Shown: positions 20,414-28,075 of the stretch, piece after piece
Layout of the letters: each line of letters begins with the position of its first letter
Position numbering within the stretch: position 1 is the stretch's first letter
Assembly: GCF_030269645.1 (NCBI RefSeq)
Contig: NZ_BSTR01000021.1
Coordinates: 1 to 64,000 of the forward strand
Length of the DNA stretch: 64,000 nucleotides
Reading direction: 5' to 3'
From: Actinokineospora sp. NBRC 105648
GTDB lineage: Bacteria > Actinomycetota > Actinomycetes > Mycobacteriales > Pseudonocardiaceae
Notes under the pieces: generated by a model
Told to the model about the DNA's origin: nothing
Seen by the model: the letters and a program-made list of their open reading frames with translations, nothing else
Database searches by the model: none
Translations under genes and position numbers: made by a program

Positions 20414-21226
20414 TCAATCGCTGAGACGCCGCCGGACCGCGGCGCTGAGCAGGTCGACCGCGACGACGAGCACCAGGACCATCAGGATGTAGGTCGCCAT
20501 CTGGTCGAACTCGAACAGCTGGATCGACTGGTTGATCAGGAACTCGACCCCGCCCGCGCCGACCAGCCCGAGCACCAGCGACGAGCGCACGTTCACGTCG
20601 AACCGGTAGAGCAGCAGACCGACCAGCGACGGCACCACCGCGGGCAGCACCGCGTTCGCCAGCACCTGGACCGCACCGGCGCCGGACACCCGCAGCGCGT
20701 CGGCCGGGCCGCTGTCGATCTCGTCCACCGCCTCGGACCAGAGCTTGCCCATCACCCCGACGTTGTGGCAGACCAGCGCGAGCACGCCGGCGAACGGGCC
20801 CAGCCCGACCGCGGTGACGAACACCAGGGCGAACACCACGTCCGGCACCGCACGCAGAAACGACATCACCGAGCGCGATAGCTGATACACGACCGGGTGT
20901 CGCCCACGTGTGCCGAGGACCGCCAGGACCAAAGCGCCCGGAACGGACAGCGTGGTGCCGAGGAGGCCGATCGCGAGCGTGGTCAGACAGGCTTCCAGGC
21001 CGGGTTGGACGACCTCGTCCCAGTCCAGGTCCGGCGGCAGGGCCTCGCCGAGGAAGCGGGCCATCCCGCGCCAGCCGTCGACCAGCGCGCCCGGTGACAC
21101 CTCGGTCGCCTGCCAGGCCAGCACGTGCGCCGCGCCGAGCACGACCGCGATCACCGCCACGGCCACGTACAGCGGCTTGCGCGCGCGGGCGGGCACCGGG
21201 CGGCGGGGGCGCTCGGTCGCGGTCAC
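20414..21226 (-). CDS. phnE: Phosphonate ABC transporter permease
   Basis: A 270-residue integral membrane permease with about six helices. The ABC-contact EAA-like loop is in SRSVMSFLRAVPDVVFALVFV and the following segments, and LRVSGAGAVQVLANAVLPAVV is the conserved cytoplasmic helix pair of the PhnE family. GTG 21226 is chosen because GGAGGAAG precedes it and the codon overlaps the phnC stop (GTGA). It forms one operon with phnC and phnD and is the last gene in it. Confidence 0.9.
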   Translation of the reverse strand: MTATERPRRPVPARARKPLYVAVAVIAVVLGAAHVLAWQATEVSPGALVDGWRGMARFLGEALPPDLDWDEVVQPGLEACLTTLAIGLLGTTLSVPGALVLAVLGTRGRHPVVYQLSRSVMSFLRAVPDVVFALVFVTAVGLGPFAGVLALVCHNVGVMGKLWSEAVDEIDSGPADALRVSGAGAVQVLANAVLPAVVPSLVGLLLYRFDVNVRSSLVLGLVGAGGVEFLINQSIQLFEFDQMATYILMVLVLVVAVDLLSAAVRRRLSD

Positions 21227-21996
21227 GCTTCCTCCACTCGGTCCGGCGCGTACAGCGCCTCGATGTCCGAATCGGACAGTGTGGTTCCCCTGCAAGACAA
21301 CCGGATCTCGCCACCGAGCAGCCCGAGCACCCGATCGGCGTGCCGCCGCGCGAGCTCGGGCTGGTGCAGCACCGCGGCGACGGCGAGACCGTCGCGGTGG
21401 GCGAGCTCGGCGAGCAGCGCCATCACCTGCGTCGCCGCGGCCGGGTCGAGCGCGGAGACCGGCTCGTCGGCCAGCAGCACCTTCGCGCCCTGGCAGAGCG
21501 CCCGCGCCACGGCGACCCGCTGCTGCTGCCCGCCCGACAGGCGGCCCGCCCGGTCGTGCGCGCGGTCGGCGAGACCCACCCTGTCCAGACAGGCCATCGC
21601 GTGTTCACGCAGCTCGCGCGGGAACAGCGCGGGCGCGAGCGAGCGGGACAGCGGCAGTCCCGCCAGCCCGCCCGCGCACACGTTGTCCAGCGCGCTGCGC
21701 CTGCGCACCAGGTGGATCTGCTGGAACACCATCGCCGCGGTCCGCCGCGACCGGGCGAGTTCGGTGCCGCTCAGGCCCTTCAGCGACTTCCCCCGGAGGG
21801 TGATCTCGCCGCCGTCCGGCTCGGTCAGCCCGATGACGCAGCGCAGCGCGGTGGACTTGCCGGAACCGTTGGTGCCCAACAAGACCACGAGTTCACCCGC
21901 GGCCACCGCGAAGTCGACCCCGGCGAGCACGGTGCGGCCGCCGTAGGACTTGCGCAGTCCGCGCACGGACAGCCCGGAGTCCAGGCTGGTGGTCAT
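21223..21996 (-). CDS. phnC: Phosphonate ABC transporter ATPase
   Basis: A 257-residue ABC ATPase. Walker A is GTNGSGKST, the signature is LSGGQQQRVAVARAL, Walker B is VLLADEPVSALD, and the switch His is in VAAVLHQPELA. It lies between the permease and the binding-protein gene, which gives the substrate class. ATG 21996 has GGGGAGC before it; ATG 22008 lies upstream in frame without a ribosome-binding site. Confidence 0.9.
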   Translation of the reverse strand: MTTSLDSGLSVRGLRKSYGGRTVLAGVDFAVAAGELVVLLGTNGSGKSTALRCVIGLTEPDGGEITLRGKSLKGLSGTELARSRRTAAMVFQQIHLVRRRSALDNVCAGGLAGLPLSRSLAPALFPRELREHAMACLDRVGLADRAHDRAGRLSGGQQQRVAVARALCQGAKVLLADEPVSALDPAAATQVMALLAELAHRDGLAVAAVLHQPELARRHADRVLGLLGGEIRLSCRGTTLSDSDIEALYAPDRVEEA

Positions 21997-22049
21997 GGCG
22001 CTCCCCATCCAAGGTCGTGTCGGCTGGTGTTCGGGGGACCCGTCGCGGG

Positions 22050-22949
22050 TCAGACGTCGCCCTCGGTCAGGCCCAGGGTGTCGGCCAGGTCGAAGAGGGG
22101 CTGGTAGGTGGACTTGTCCACGGCCACCATCGGGCCCGCCGGGTCCACGTCGAGGAGGGCGCCGACCTTGGCGACCTCGTCCGGCTTCAGCCCGAGCAGC
22201 GCCGCGCGCACGGCGTCCTTGAACCTGGCGTCCGTGCTGCCCGCCACGGTGATCGGATCGTTGGGGATCGGGTCGGAGGCCCAGATCTGGCGGAACCGCG
22301 ACGCGTCGAACTTGCCCGCCGCGGTCGCCGTGGCGAGCTGCTGGGTGTTGATCTCGGCGGCGTCGACCTTGCCGTTGGTCAGGGCCAGCAGCGCCTCCGG
22401 GTGGCCGCCCGCGTAGTCCAGCTTCACCGACGCCTTGTCCAGGCCGACCTTCGCCAGCGCCGCCCGGGGGAGGGCGTCGCCGGAGGTGGAACCGGGCTCG
22501 GAGAGGGCGAGCGACTTGCCGCGCAGGTCGGCGAGGCTCTGCGCGGGGGAGTCCTTGGGGACGTAGATCCCGGCCTTGTAGCTGGTCAGCTTCCCCTGGG
22601 CGTCACCGAAGGAGGCGACCGGCTCGGCGTTGGCGCGGCGGTTGGCGAAGACGAAGCCGAGCGGGCCGAACTGGGCCAGTTCCAGCTTCCCGTTCTGCAT
22701 GGCCAGCACCTCGGCCGAGTAGTCCTGCACGATCTGCAGCTTCACCGGGCAGTTCAGCCCGCGCTGCAGGGCGCCGGTGAGGACCTGGTAGGCCGGGGTC
22801 AGCTTGCCCGGGTCCTCGTAGGGCTCGATGCCAAATCTCACCTCGCCGTTCGGGCACGACGGGTTCCCTTGCGCCGCCGGGTTTTCCGAGCCGCCGCAGG
22901 CCGAGATGGCCAGGGCGGCGGCGGCGAGGACGATGGCGATGCGCTTCAT
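22050..22949 (-). CDS. phnD: Phosphonate ABC transporter substrate-binding lipoprotein
   Basis: A 299-residue lipoprotein: MKRIAIVLAAAALAISACGG has a lipobox ending at Cys18. The mature part is the PhnD-like periplasmic binding fold with RFGIEPYEDPGKLTPAY, DYSAEVLAMQNGKLELAQFG, and the ligand-loop motif ALSEPGSTSGDALPRAAL. The family binds phosphonates such as 2-aminoethylphosphonate. Neighbouring phnX and the FAD oxidoreductase support an aminoethylphosphonate-type ligand. Eleven bases separate it from the oxidoreductase upstream. Confidence 0.92.
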   Translation of the reverse strand: MKRIAIVLAAAALAISACGGSENPAAQGNPSCPNGEVRFGIEPYEDPGKLTPAYQVLTGALQRGLNCPVKLQIVQDYSAEVLAMQNGKLELAQFGPLGFVFANRRANAEPVASFGDAQGKLTSYKAGIYVPKDSPAQSLADLRGKSLALSEPGSTSGDALPRAALAKVGLDKASVKLDYAGGHPEALLALTNGKVDAAEINTQQLATATAAGKFDASRFRQIWASDPIPNDPITVAGSTDARFKDAVRAALLGLKPDEVAKVGALLDVDPAGPMVAVDKSTYQPLFDLADTLGLTEGDV

Positions 22950-22960
22950 GGTGGGGACTC

Positions 22961-24079
22961 CTAGCAGAGGTCGTCGAGGACGGCGGGGGCGAGGCCGAAC
23001 GCGGTGGTCATGCCGATGCCGGAGGTCACCGAGACCACGCGGACACCGTCGAAGGGCTGTGCGACAAGGAAGTCCGTCTTGTCCGACGAGGCGTAGACGC
23101 CGCGCCAGCGCCGGCGGACGGACAGGGTGGGGACGCCGAGCAGGCGGGCGGTCTCCCGCAGGACCGCGTCGCCGGTGGACTCGTCGTCGAACGGGTCGTG
23201 GGTGTGGCCGTAGTGGTGCGTGTCGCCGATGACGAGGTCGCCGTCGGGGCGCTGGGTGAACATCAGGTTCATCGCCACGTCGAGCAGATCCGGGTGCTCG
23301 CGGGCGAACCGCTGCCGCACGGCGTCGGCCGACGGGCACGCCAGCAGACCGTCGTAGCGCAGCATCGAGAGTCCGGAGAGGACGGCCGGGCCGAACACCG
23401 CTGAGTCTGGTGTGGACACTTGCAGCATCCGCAGCAGGCACCGCTGCACGCCTGCCTCCTCGGCGACGTCGGGCAGCAGCCGGTCGACGTCGTGGCCGAC
23501 CGCCACCACGACCCGGTCGGCGGTGACCGTGCCGCGCGTCGTGCGCACCTCGCCCGGGCCGACCCCGGTCACCGTGGTGCGCCAGCGGAAGTTGACACCG
23601 TGCGCGGCCAGCCACGCGGCGATGGCGGGCACTGCCTCCCGCGGGTCGACGCGCAGGTCCAGCGGCAGCCACGCACCGCTGCTGACCTCGTCGGACACCA
23701 GCGGCAGCCGGGCCCGCACGCCCGCCGCGTCGAGCAGTTCGACCTGGTCACCGCGCTGCGCGGCGAACTCCGCTAGCACCGCGACCTCGTCCTCGGCCCG
23801 CGCGGCCACGACCGTGCCCGCCTCCGACACCCAGAACCCCGCCTTGGCCGCCAGCGCCAGCCACCGCTCGCGGGCCCGCAGGCCGTACTCCAGCGCACGG
23901 CCGTGCTGCGCGGTGAGGCAGATGTGGCCGAAGTTGCGCACCGAGGCACCCACGGCCCGCTCGTCGCGGTCGAGGACCACCACGTCGAGACCGCGGTCGA
24001 CGGCCTCCGCCGCGTGCGCCAGGCCGACGATGCCCGCGCCGACCACGGCGAGGTCCACGTGCCGGGAGGGGGTTGTCAT
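22961..24079 (-). CDS. FAD-dependent oxidoreductase of the phosphonate-cluster type (TIGR03364-like)
   Basis: A 372-residue D-amino-acid-oxidase-like flavoenzyme. The N-terminal dinucleotide site is VDLAVVGAGIVGLAHAAEA, with the ribose-binding acid at the end of the next strand (VVVLDRDE), and the C-terminal FAD motif is VVSVTSGIGMTTAFGLAP. It is the first gene of the minus-strand operon and faces gntR-phnX. This subfamily is found beside phosphonatase genes, and oxidation of 2-aminoethylphosphonate or its N-methyl form to phosphonoacetaldehyde is the likely role. That would feed PhnX without a PhnW transaminase, which is absent here. The exact substrate is inferred. Confidence 0.85.
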   Translation of the reverse strand: MTTPSRHVDLAVVGAGIVGLAHAAEAVDRGLDVVVLDRDERAVGASVRNFGHICLTAQHGRALEYGLRARERWLALAAKAGFWVSEAGTVVAARAEDEVAVLAEFAAQRGDQVELLDAAGVRARLPLVSDEVSSGAWLPLDLRVDPREAVPAIAAWLAAHGVNFRWRTTVTGVGPGEVRTTRGTVTADRVVVAVGHDVDRLLPDVAEEAGVQRCLLRMLQVSTPDSAVFGPAVLSGLSMLRYDGLLACPSADAVRQRFAREHPDLLDVAMNLMFTQRPDGDLVIGDTHHYGHTHDPFDDESTGDAVLRETARLLGVPTLSVRRRWRGVYASSDKTDFLVAQPFDGVRVVSVTSGIGMTTAFGLAPAVLDDLC

Positions 24080-24128
24080 GGCACAGAAGGTGCGGCTTGG
24101 CGCGCGGTGATCGCAAGGTTTGCACGGC

Positions 24129-24144
24129 ACTTGTTTGGACAAGT
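24129..24144. promoter_or_regulatory. Candidate GntR operator between the divergent phosphonate operons
   Basis: ACTTGT-TTGG-ACAAGT is a perfect 6-bp dyad with a 4-bp centre, 49 bases from the oxidoreductase start and about 70 from the regulator start. Its place between the two transcription units fits autoregulation and control of both by the adjacent GntR protein. Confidence 0.55.
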
Positions 24145-24212
24145 TTCCACGTTGTTCATCCAGCTCAACGCGAACAGCGGGACAACTTGACAGCGGGTAC
24201 CCGGGCACTCGT

Positions 24213-24971
24213 ATGGTCAAGTATGTGACCCCACCGCTGCACCTGCGGGTGGCCGACGACCTGCGTGGCCGGATCAGTCGCGGCCAGCTGCCGGTCGGCG
24301 CCGCCCTGCCGTCCGAGGCCCAGCTCTGCGAGGAGTTCGCCGCCTCCCGCGGCACGGTACGACAGGCGCTCGCCGCGCTGCGCAACGAGGGCCTGATCGG
24401 CGGTGGCCAGGGCAAACCGCCGGTCGTACGGCAGAGTGCGGTCGCCCAGCCGTTCGAGACCTTCCTGTCGTTCACCCGGTGGGCCCGGCAGATGGGCCGG
24501 GTACCGGGACAGCGCACCGTCGAGATCGCCCGCCGCGGCGCCAGCCCGGTCGCCGCCGACGCCCTGGGTGTCGACGAGGGCACCCCGGTGGTGGAGGTCC
24601 TGCGACTGCGCCTGCTCGACGGCATCCCGACCATGCTCGAGCGCAGCAGTTTCATCGAGCCGGTAGGCAGACTGCTGTTCGACTTCGACGCCGACGGCGG
24701 ATCGATCTACGAGCACCTGCTCAGCCGCGGCATCGACCTGCGCGCCGCCCGGCACACCATCGACGCCATCGCCGCCACCACCACGGACGCGAACCTGCTC
24801 ACCATCACCGAAGGCGCACCGCTGCTGCGCGAACGCCGCCGCGCCACCGACGCCGCCGGCACCACAGTCGAATACGGCGACGACCGGTACCGACCCGACC
24901 TGGTCACCTTCACCATCGACAACGTCCAGGCGGGTCGAGTGAGCCCGCACATCCTCAAGGAGACCTCGTGA
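24213..24971 (+). CDS. GntR/UTRA family transcriptional regulator of phosphonate use
   Basis: A 252-residue regulator. The N-terminal winged helix is LRVADDLRGRISRGQLPVG, then LPSEAQLCEEFAASRGTVRQAL; the C-terminal UTRA effector-binding domain runs from about residue 95, with LERSSFIEPVG and ending VEYGDDRYRPDLVTFTI. This is the HutC-like branch that senses small metabolites. ATG 24213 is used; GTG 24225, four codons later, is possible. Its stop overlaps the phnX start (GTGA), so the regulator and hydrolase are translated together. Confidence 0.9.
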   Translation: MVKYVTPPLHLRVADDLRGRISRGQLPVGAALPSEAQLCEEFAASRGTVRQALAALRNEGLIGGGQGKPPVVRQSAVAQPFETFLSFTRWARQMGRVPGQRTVEIARRGASPVAADALGVDEGTPVVEVLRLRLLDGIPTMLERSSFIEPVGRLLFDFDADGGSIYEHLLSRGIDLRAARHTIDAIAATTTDANLLTITEGAPLLRERRRATDAAGTTVEYGDDRYRPDLVTFTIDNVQAGRVSPHILKETS

Positions 24972-25627
24972 CCATCGACCTCGTCGCCCTCGACATGGCC
25001 GGCACCACCGTCCAGGAGGGCGGCGCTGTCTACCGGGCACTGGCCGACGCCGTCACCGCAGCCTCCGGCGCACTGGTCCCGGCCGCCGCCATCCACCGCT
25101 GGATGGGCGCGGACAAGCGCGAGGCCATCGCCGCCCTGCTCGCCGGCGCACCTGCCGAAGTGGACACCGTGTTCGACGACTTCCGTACCCGACTGGCCGC
25201 CGCCTACGAGGCCGACCCACCCACCGCACTGCCCGGCGTCGAAGCCGCCCTGGCTGAGCTACGCGCCCATGGCACCAAGGTCGCCCTCACCACGGGCTTC
25301 TCCCGCGACATCGCCGAAGACCTGCTCACCCGCCTGGACTGGAAGATCGGCGACACCATCGACGCCCTGATCACCGTGGACGAAGTAGCAGCGGGCCGAC
25401 CCGCGCCGTACATGATCTTCCGCGCGATGGAGGCCACCGGCACGCACACCACCAACACAGTCCTGACGGCGGGCGACACGGTGCTCGACCTGCGCGCGGG
25501 CACGAACGCTGGTGCCCGGTACGTCGTAGGAGTGCTTACCGGTTCTCAAGACGCCGAGACACTCGGCCGAGAACGACACACGCACCTACTGCCCTCAGTC
25601 GCCGACATCCCCCTACTCCCGGGATAA
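24968..25627 (+). CDS. Phosphonoacetaldehyde hydrolase-like HAD enzyme (phosphonatase-like)
   Basis: A 219-residue HAD-family hydrolase. Motif I is DMAGTT, where the first Asp is the nucleophile; motif II is ALTTGFSRD; motif III Lys and acidic motif IV are in AAGRPAPYMIFRAM and LTAGDTVLDLRAGTNAG. The cap region has HRWMGADKREAI, where Lys may serve as the Schiff-base residue of phosphonatases. It belongs to the short phosphonatase-like group (TIGR03351 type) typical of actinobacteria. The product would be acetaldehyde and phosphate from phosphonoacetaldehyde. Confidence 0.87.
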   Translation: MTIDLVALDMAGTTVQEGGAVYRALADAVTAASGALVPAAAIHRWMGADKREAIAALLAGAPAEVDTVFDDFRTRLAAAYEADPPTALPGVEAALAELRAHGTKVALTTGFSRDIAEDLLTRLDWKIGDTIDALITVDEVAAGRPAPYMIFRAMEATGTHTTNTVLTAGDTVLDLRAGTNAGARYVVGVLTGSQDAETLGRERHTHLLPSVADIPLLPG

Positions 25628-25642
25628 TGCAGAGGCAACGCT

Positions 25643-25676
25643 TCTAATCCCTAATCCCTAATCTTTCAATCTCTAA
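25643..25676 (+). repeat. Short AT-rich heptamer repeat
   Basis: CTAATCC occurs two and a half times in tandem and then decays into ATCTTTCAATCTCTAAAT. It borders the compound repeat on its phnX side and partly matches the inverted flank at 16276-16300. Confidence 0.5.
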
Positions 25677-25715
25677 ATGCCGAGCCCGCTGGTACGCAAC
25701 GCCCGTTACGTTTGT

Positions 25716-25854
25716 GCTCGATTGGGTGGACTGCCTTCGTGTGGGGGGAGGCGACCGCTAAACTTGACCTGTGGTGGGGATGCCCTTCTCCCCACGCTTT
25801 TTCCCCACGCGGTCGCCTAGGGGCCCCACGCGAAGGCAGTCCAGCCAATCGAGC
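25716..25854 (+). repeat. 139-bp palindromic module, type B
   Basis: It begins GCTCGATTGGGTGGACTG and ends CAGTCCAGCCAATCGAGC. In the inner arm it reads GAGGCGACCGC where the other type B copy reads GAGAGCACCGC, and the opposite arm has changed to match, so pairing is kept. Confidence 0.9.
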
Positions 25855-25948
25855 CCTGCTCTTACTCGGGCAGCTCATGGGATGTGCTGCCCTGGGGTCG
25901 ACGCCACGGGTGGCTCGTAGACATGGGCTGCCCGAGGAAAAGACGGGG
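25855..25948. repeat. Central spacer between the two modules of copy 2
   Basis: It is bounded by the same CTCGGGCAGC / GCTGCCCGAG inverted repeat as copy 1. The enclosed bases have diverged, with GTCGAC and GAGCC on the complement kept. Confidence 0.7.
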
Positions 25949-26086
25949 GCTCGATCTAGTGAACTCGCTTCGTGCGGGGCCCCTAGAGCACCGCGGTGGA
26001 GAGAAAAGGGCAGGTAAGGGCATCCCCACCCACGGCAAGTTTAGCGGCACTCTCCCCCCACACGAAGCGAGTCCACTAGATCGAGC
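25949..26086 (-). repeat. 138-bp palindromic module, type A
   Basis: On the complement it begins GCTCGATCTAGTGGACTCG and ends CGAGTTCACTAGATCGAGC. It is nearly identical to the module at 15862-16000 but in the opposite direction on the chromosome. Confidence 0.9.
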
Positions 26087-26107
26087 ATCCGTAACGGGAC
26101 TCGCTTT

Positions 26108-26306
26108 CCAGCGGGGTCGGCCTCACCGCTGCGGCTTGCTGGGGGACGGGACTCACTTGGGTGCCAGCAGGGTCGACCTATCCGCTGCGGTACCAGCGGG
26201 GGCTGGGATGCTGTTGCGCACCAGCGGCGGGCGGGCTTTCGCTGCGGTTTGGTGGTGGTGGCGGCGTTCGGGTGCGTTCCAGCGGGCTCGGGATTCTTTG
26301 TGTTCT
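26108..26306 (+). repeat. Tandem array of 56-58-bp units
   Basis: Units start at 26108, 26164, 26221 and 26279. The first three start with a 27-base core close to CCAGCGGGGTCGGCCT-n-CCGCTGCGG, itself a small dyad (CAGCGG/CCGCTG). The fourth keeps only the first part. Copy 1 holds a shorter version at 15757-15840 on the opposite strand. Confidence 0.75.
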
Positions 26307-26344
26307 GGTGGCCGAGTAGTGCACCGCCAATTTGAGCGCAGGCC

Positions 26345-28075
26345 CTATCCCCGCAGTCTGCGCCTTGCCGACCAGGAAGTCGCCAGGACGAAGCCGCATG
26401 CCGCGATCGCCCCAATGATCGCGCAGGTCACCCCATATCCCACCGCCGGTTCGCGGACAGTCGCCGTGGAGATGAACAGCCACAGGCAGGCACCGAACAG
26501 CGCCCCCAACGGAACAGCGGCGAATGGTGCGGCTGGGCGGCGGAAGCCTCGGCGCAGTGCGCGCATCAGTGACTCGACGTAGGCCAAGGCGAACAGGCCG
26601 ATCAGCAGGCTGCCTGCGCCCATCACGCTGGCCAGTGGGTGCTCGGTGCGGACCGTGAACTGTTCGGCGGCTTGGGGCCCGATCTGTACCTCGCCGGTCA
26701 CGGCGCCGCCGACGACCCAGCGGAGTAGGGGGTTGGGCTTGATCGTGGTCTGGAAGGTGCCGTCGGCTTCCGGGGTGACGCCGGGGACGATCATCCGGCC
26801 GAGCAGGACGCCGCCCGCGCGGACGGCGAACTGCACCTGCACCTCGCCGTTGGCTTTGCCCGCGACTGTGAACGGCTTGCTGAAGTCCAAGGTCACCGGC
26901 GCGTCCGCGGTCTGGCCGTCCAGCACGAGGGTCGAGGGTGGGTGGCGCAGCGTCGAAGGGGCCAGGAAGGCGACCACGATCAGCGTGACTACCGCGATCG
27001 CCGCCACGATGCCCGGCCACAGTGGGGACGGGCCGGTCGGGCGCATCAGTTCGCTGGCCGGGCGCAGCTGCTTGCCGCGGAAGTCGGCGGGCTCCAGCGT
27101 GCGGGTGCCCTCGCTGGTCATCGCCCGGATCGGTGGGGTGATCACGGTCGGCGCGTCCGGCTGGCGGCTCATCTGCTGTGAGATCGACCCGGTGACCCGT
27201 GGTGCCAAGTGGACCGGAACCGCCGAGCGCTCCAGCCAACCCGCGCCGAACACCACCGTGGCTGCGGTGCTCAGGTCGATGGCGAACGCCTCGGCGTCGC
27301 GGTAGCGCTGCATCGGCTCGCGCGCCAGGCTGCGCATCACGACCGAGGCCAGCGGCTCGGGCACCCTGGGCAGCGGGGCCGGGTCGCTGAAGATCCGCTG
27401 CCGCATCATGCTCACCGCGCCGCGGGTGCGGTCGTAGGGGAGTTCGCCGCAGAGCAGTTCGTAGAGGACTGTCCCAGCCGAATAGACGTCGGCCGCGGGC
27501 GTGAGCGCGTTGCCCATCGCCTGCTCGGGTGCGATGTAGGCGGGCGTGCCCAGCACTTCGCCCGCGTGCGTCATCATCGTCGCGCCCTCGCTGACCACCT
27601 GGGCGATGCCGAAGTCGGCGACCTTCATCACCCCCGCCGAGGTGAAGAGCAGGTTCTTCGGCTTGACGTCGAGGTGCAGCACGCCCGCCGCGTGCGCGGC
27701 GTGCAGTCCGCCGAGCATCGCCAGCGCGATCGCGCACGACTGCTCACCGGTCAGCCCGGCGCCGTGGAAGCGGCTGTGCACGGTGCCGCCGTCGAGCTTC
27801 TCCATCACCAGCAGGTTGTCCCGGCCGGTCTGCACGTAGTCGTAGACCGGCACGATGTGCGGGTGGTCCAGGCTGGCCAGCACCCGTGCCTCGCGGTCGA
27901 ACCGCGCGTTGACGTCCGGGTCGCCGACCAGGTCGGCGGGCAGCTGCTTGATCGCCACGTGCCTGCCCAGGGACCGGTGCACGCCCTCGAACACCACCCC
28001 CATGCCGCCGGAGCCGATCTTCTGGCCGACGCTGTACTGCGGCAGTGCCGCGGCGAGCCCGGCGGGCGCGGTCAT
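26345..28075 (-). CDS. Transmembrane Ser/Thr protein kinase
   Basis: A 576-residue PknB-type kinase. The kinase domain spans residues about 13-275: Gly loop IGSGGMGVVFEG, ATP-binding Lys in HVAIKQLP, catalytic loop HLDVKPKNLL, DFG, and activation segment GTPAYIAPEQ. The catalytic loop has Leu instead of Arg before Asp (HLD, not HRD), so regulation by activation-loop phosphorylation may differ. One helix at about 345-365 (WPGIVAAIAVVTLIVVAFL) leads to an extracellular beta-rich domain. Unusually, two or three further helices follow near the C-terminus (MGAGSLLIGLFALAYVES and later). Its ATG overlaps the stop of the upstream membrane protein gene by four bases, suggesting that the two products act together. 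Confidence 0.88.
   Translation of the reverse strand: MTAPAGLAAALPQYSVGQKIGSGGMGVVFEGVHRSLGRHVAIKQLPADLVGDPDVNARFDREARVLASLDHPHIVPVYDYVQTGRDNLLVMEKLDGGTVHSRFHGAGLTGEQSCAIALAMLGGLHAAHAAGVLHLDVKPKNLLFTSAGVMKVADFGIAQVVSEGATMMTHAGEVLGTPAYIAPEQAMGNALTPAADVYSAGTVLYELLCGELPYDRTRGAVSMMRQRIFSDPAPLPRVPEPLASVVMRSLAREPMQRYRDAEAFAIDLSTAATVVFGAGWLERSAVPVHLAPRVTGSISQQMSRQPDAPTVITPPIRAMTSEGTRTLEPADFRGKQLRPASELMRPTGPSPLWPGIVAAIAVVTLIVVAFLAPSTLRHPPSTLVLDGQTADAPVTLDFSKPFTVAGKANGEVQVQFAVRAGGVLLGRMIVPGVTPEADGTFQTTIKPNPLLRWVVGGAVTGEVQIGPQAAEQFTVRTEHPLASVMGAGSLLIGLFALAYVESLMRALRRGFRRPAAPFAAVPLGALFGACLWLFISTATVREPAVGYGVTCAIIGAIAACGFVLATSWSARRRLRG

Larger units (their letters stand above)
25664..26306. repeat. Large compound repeat locus, copy 2 (inverted relative to 15757-16300)
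   Basis: This gene-free stretch between phnX and the kinase gene is the reverse complement, with divergence, of the locus after holB. Order: flank with AGCCCGCTGGTACGCAACG, type B module, spacer of 94 bp, type A module, then a longer array of 56-58-bp units. Homology runs to the edge of each neighbouring coding region: the holB-proximal CGACTCGCTGACACG and the kinase-proximal CCAGCGGGCTCGGG flanks still align. Confidence 0.85.

Noticed and set aside
25643-25676. Telomere-like CTAATCC repeats
   Set aside because: Only two and a half units inside the chromosome; linear actinomycete ends use long palindromes, not such heptamers.
15862-26086. Integron attC sites
   Set aside because: The modules are too long and have no R'/R'' core GTT-rrry triplets; there is no integrase and there are no gene cassettes between modules.
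26108-26306. CRISPR array
   Set aside because: The repeats are degenerate, there are only three to four units, the spacers share sequence, and no cas genes are near.
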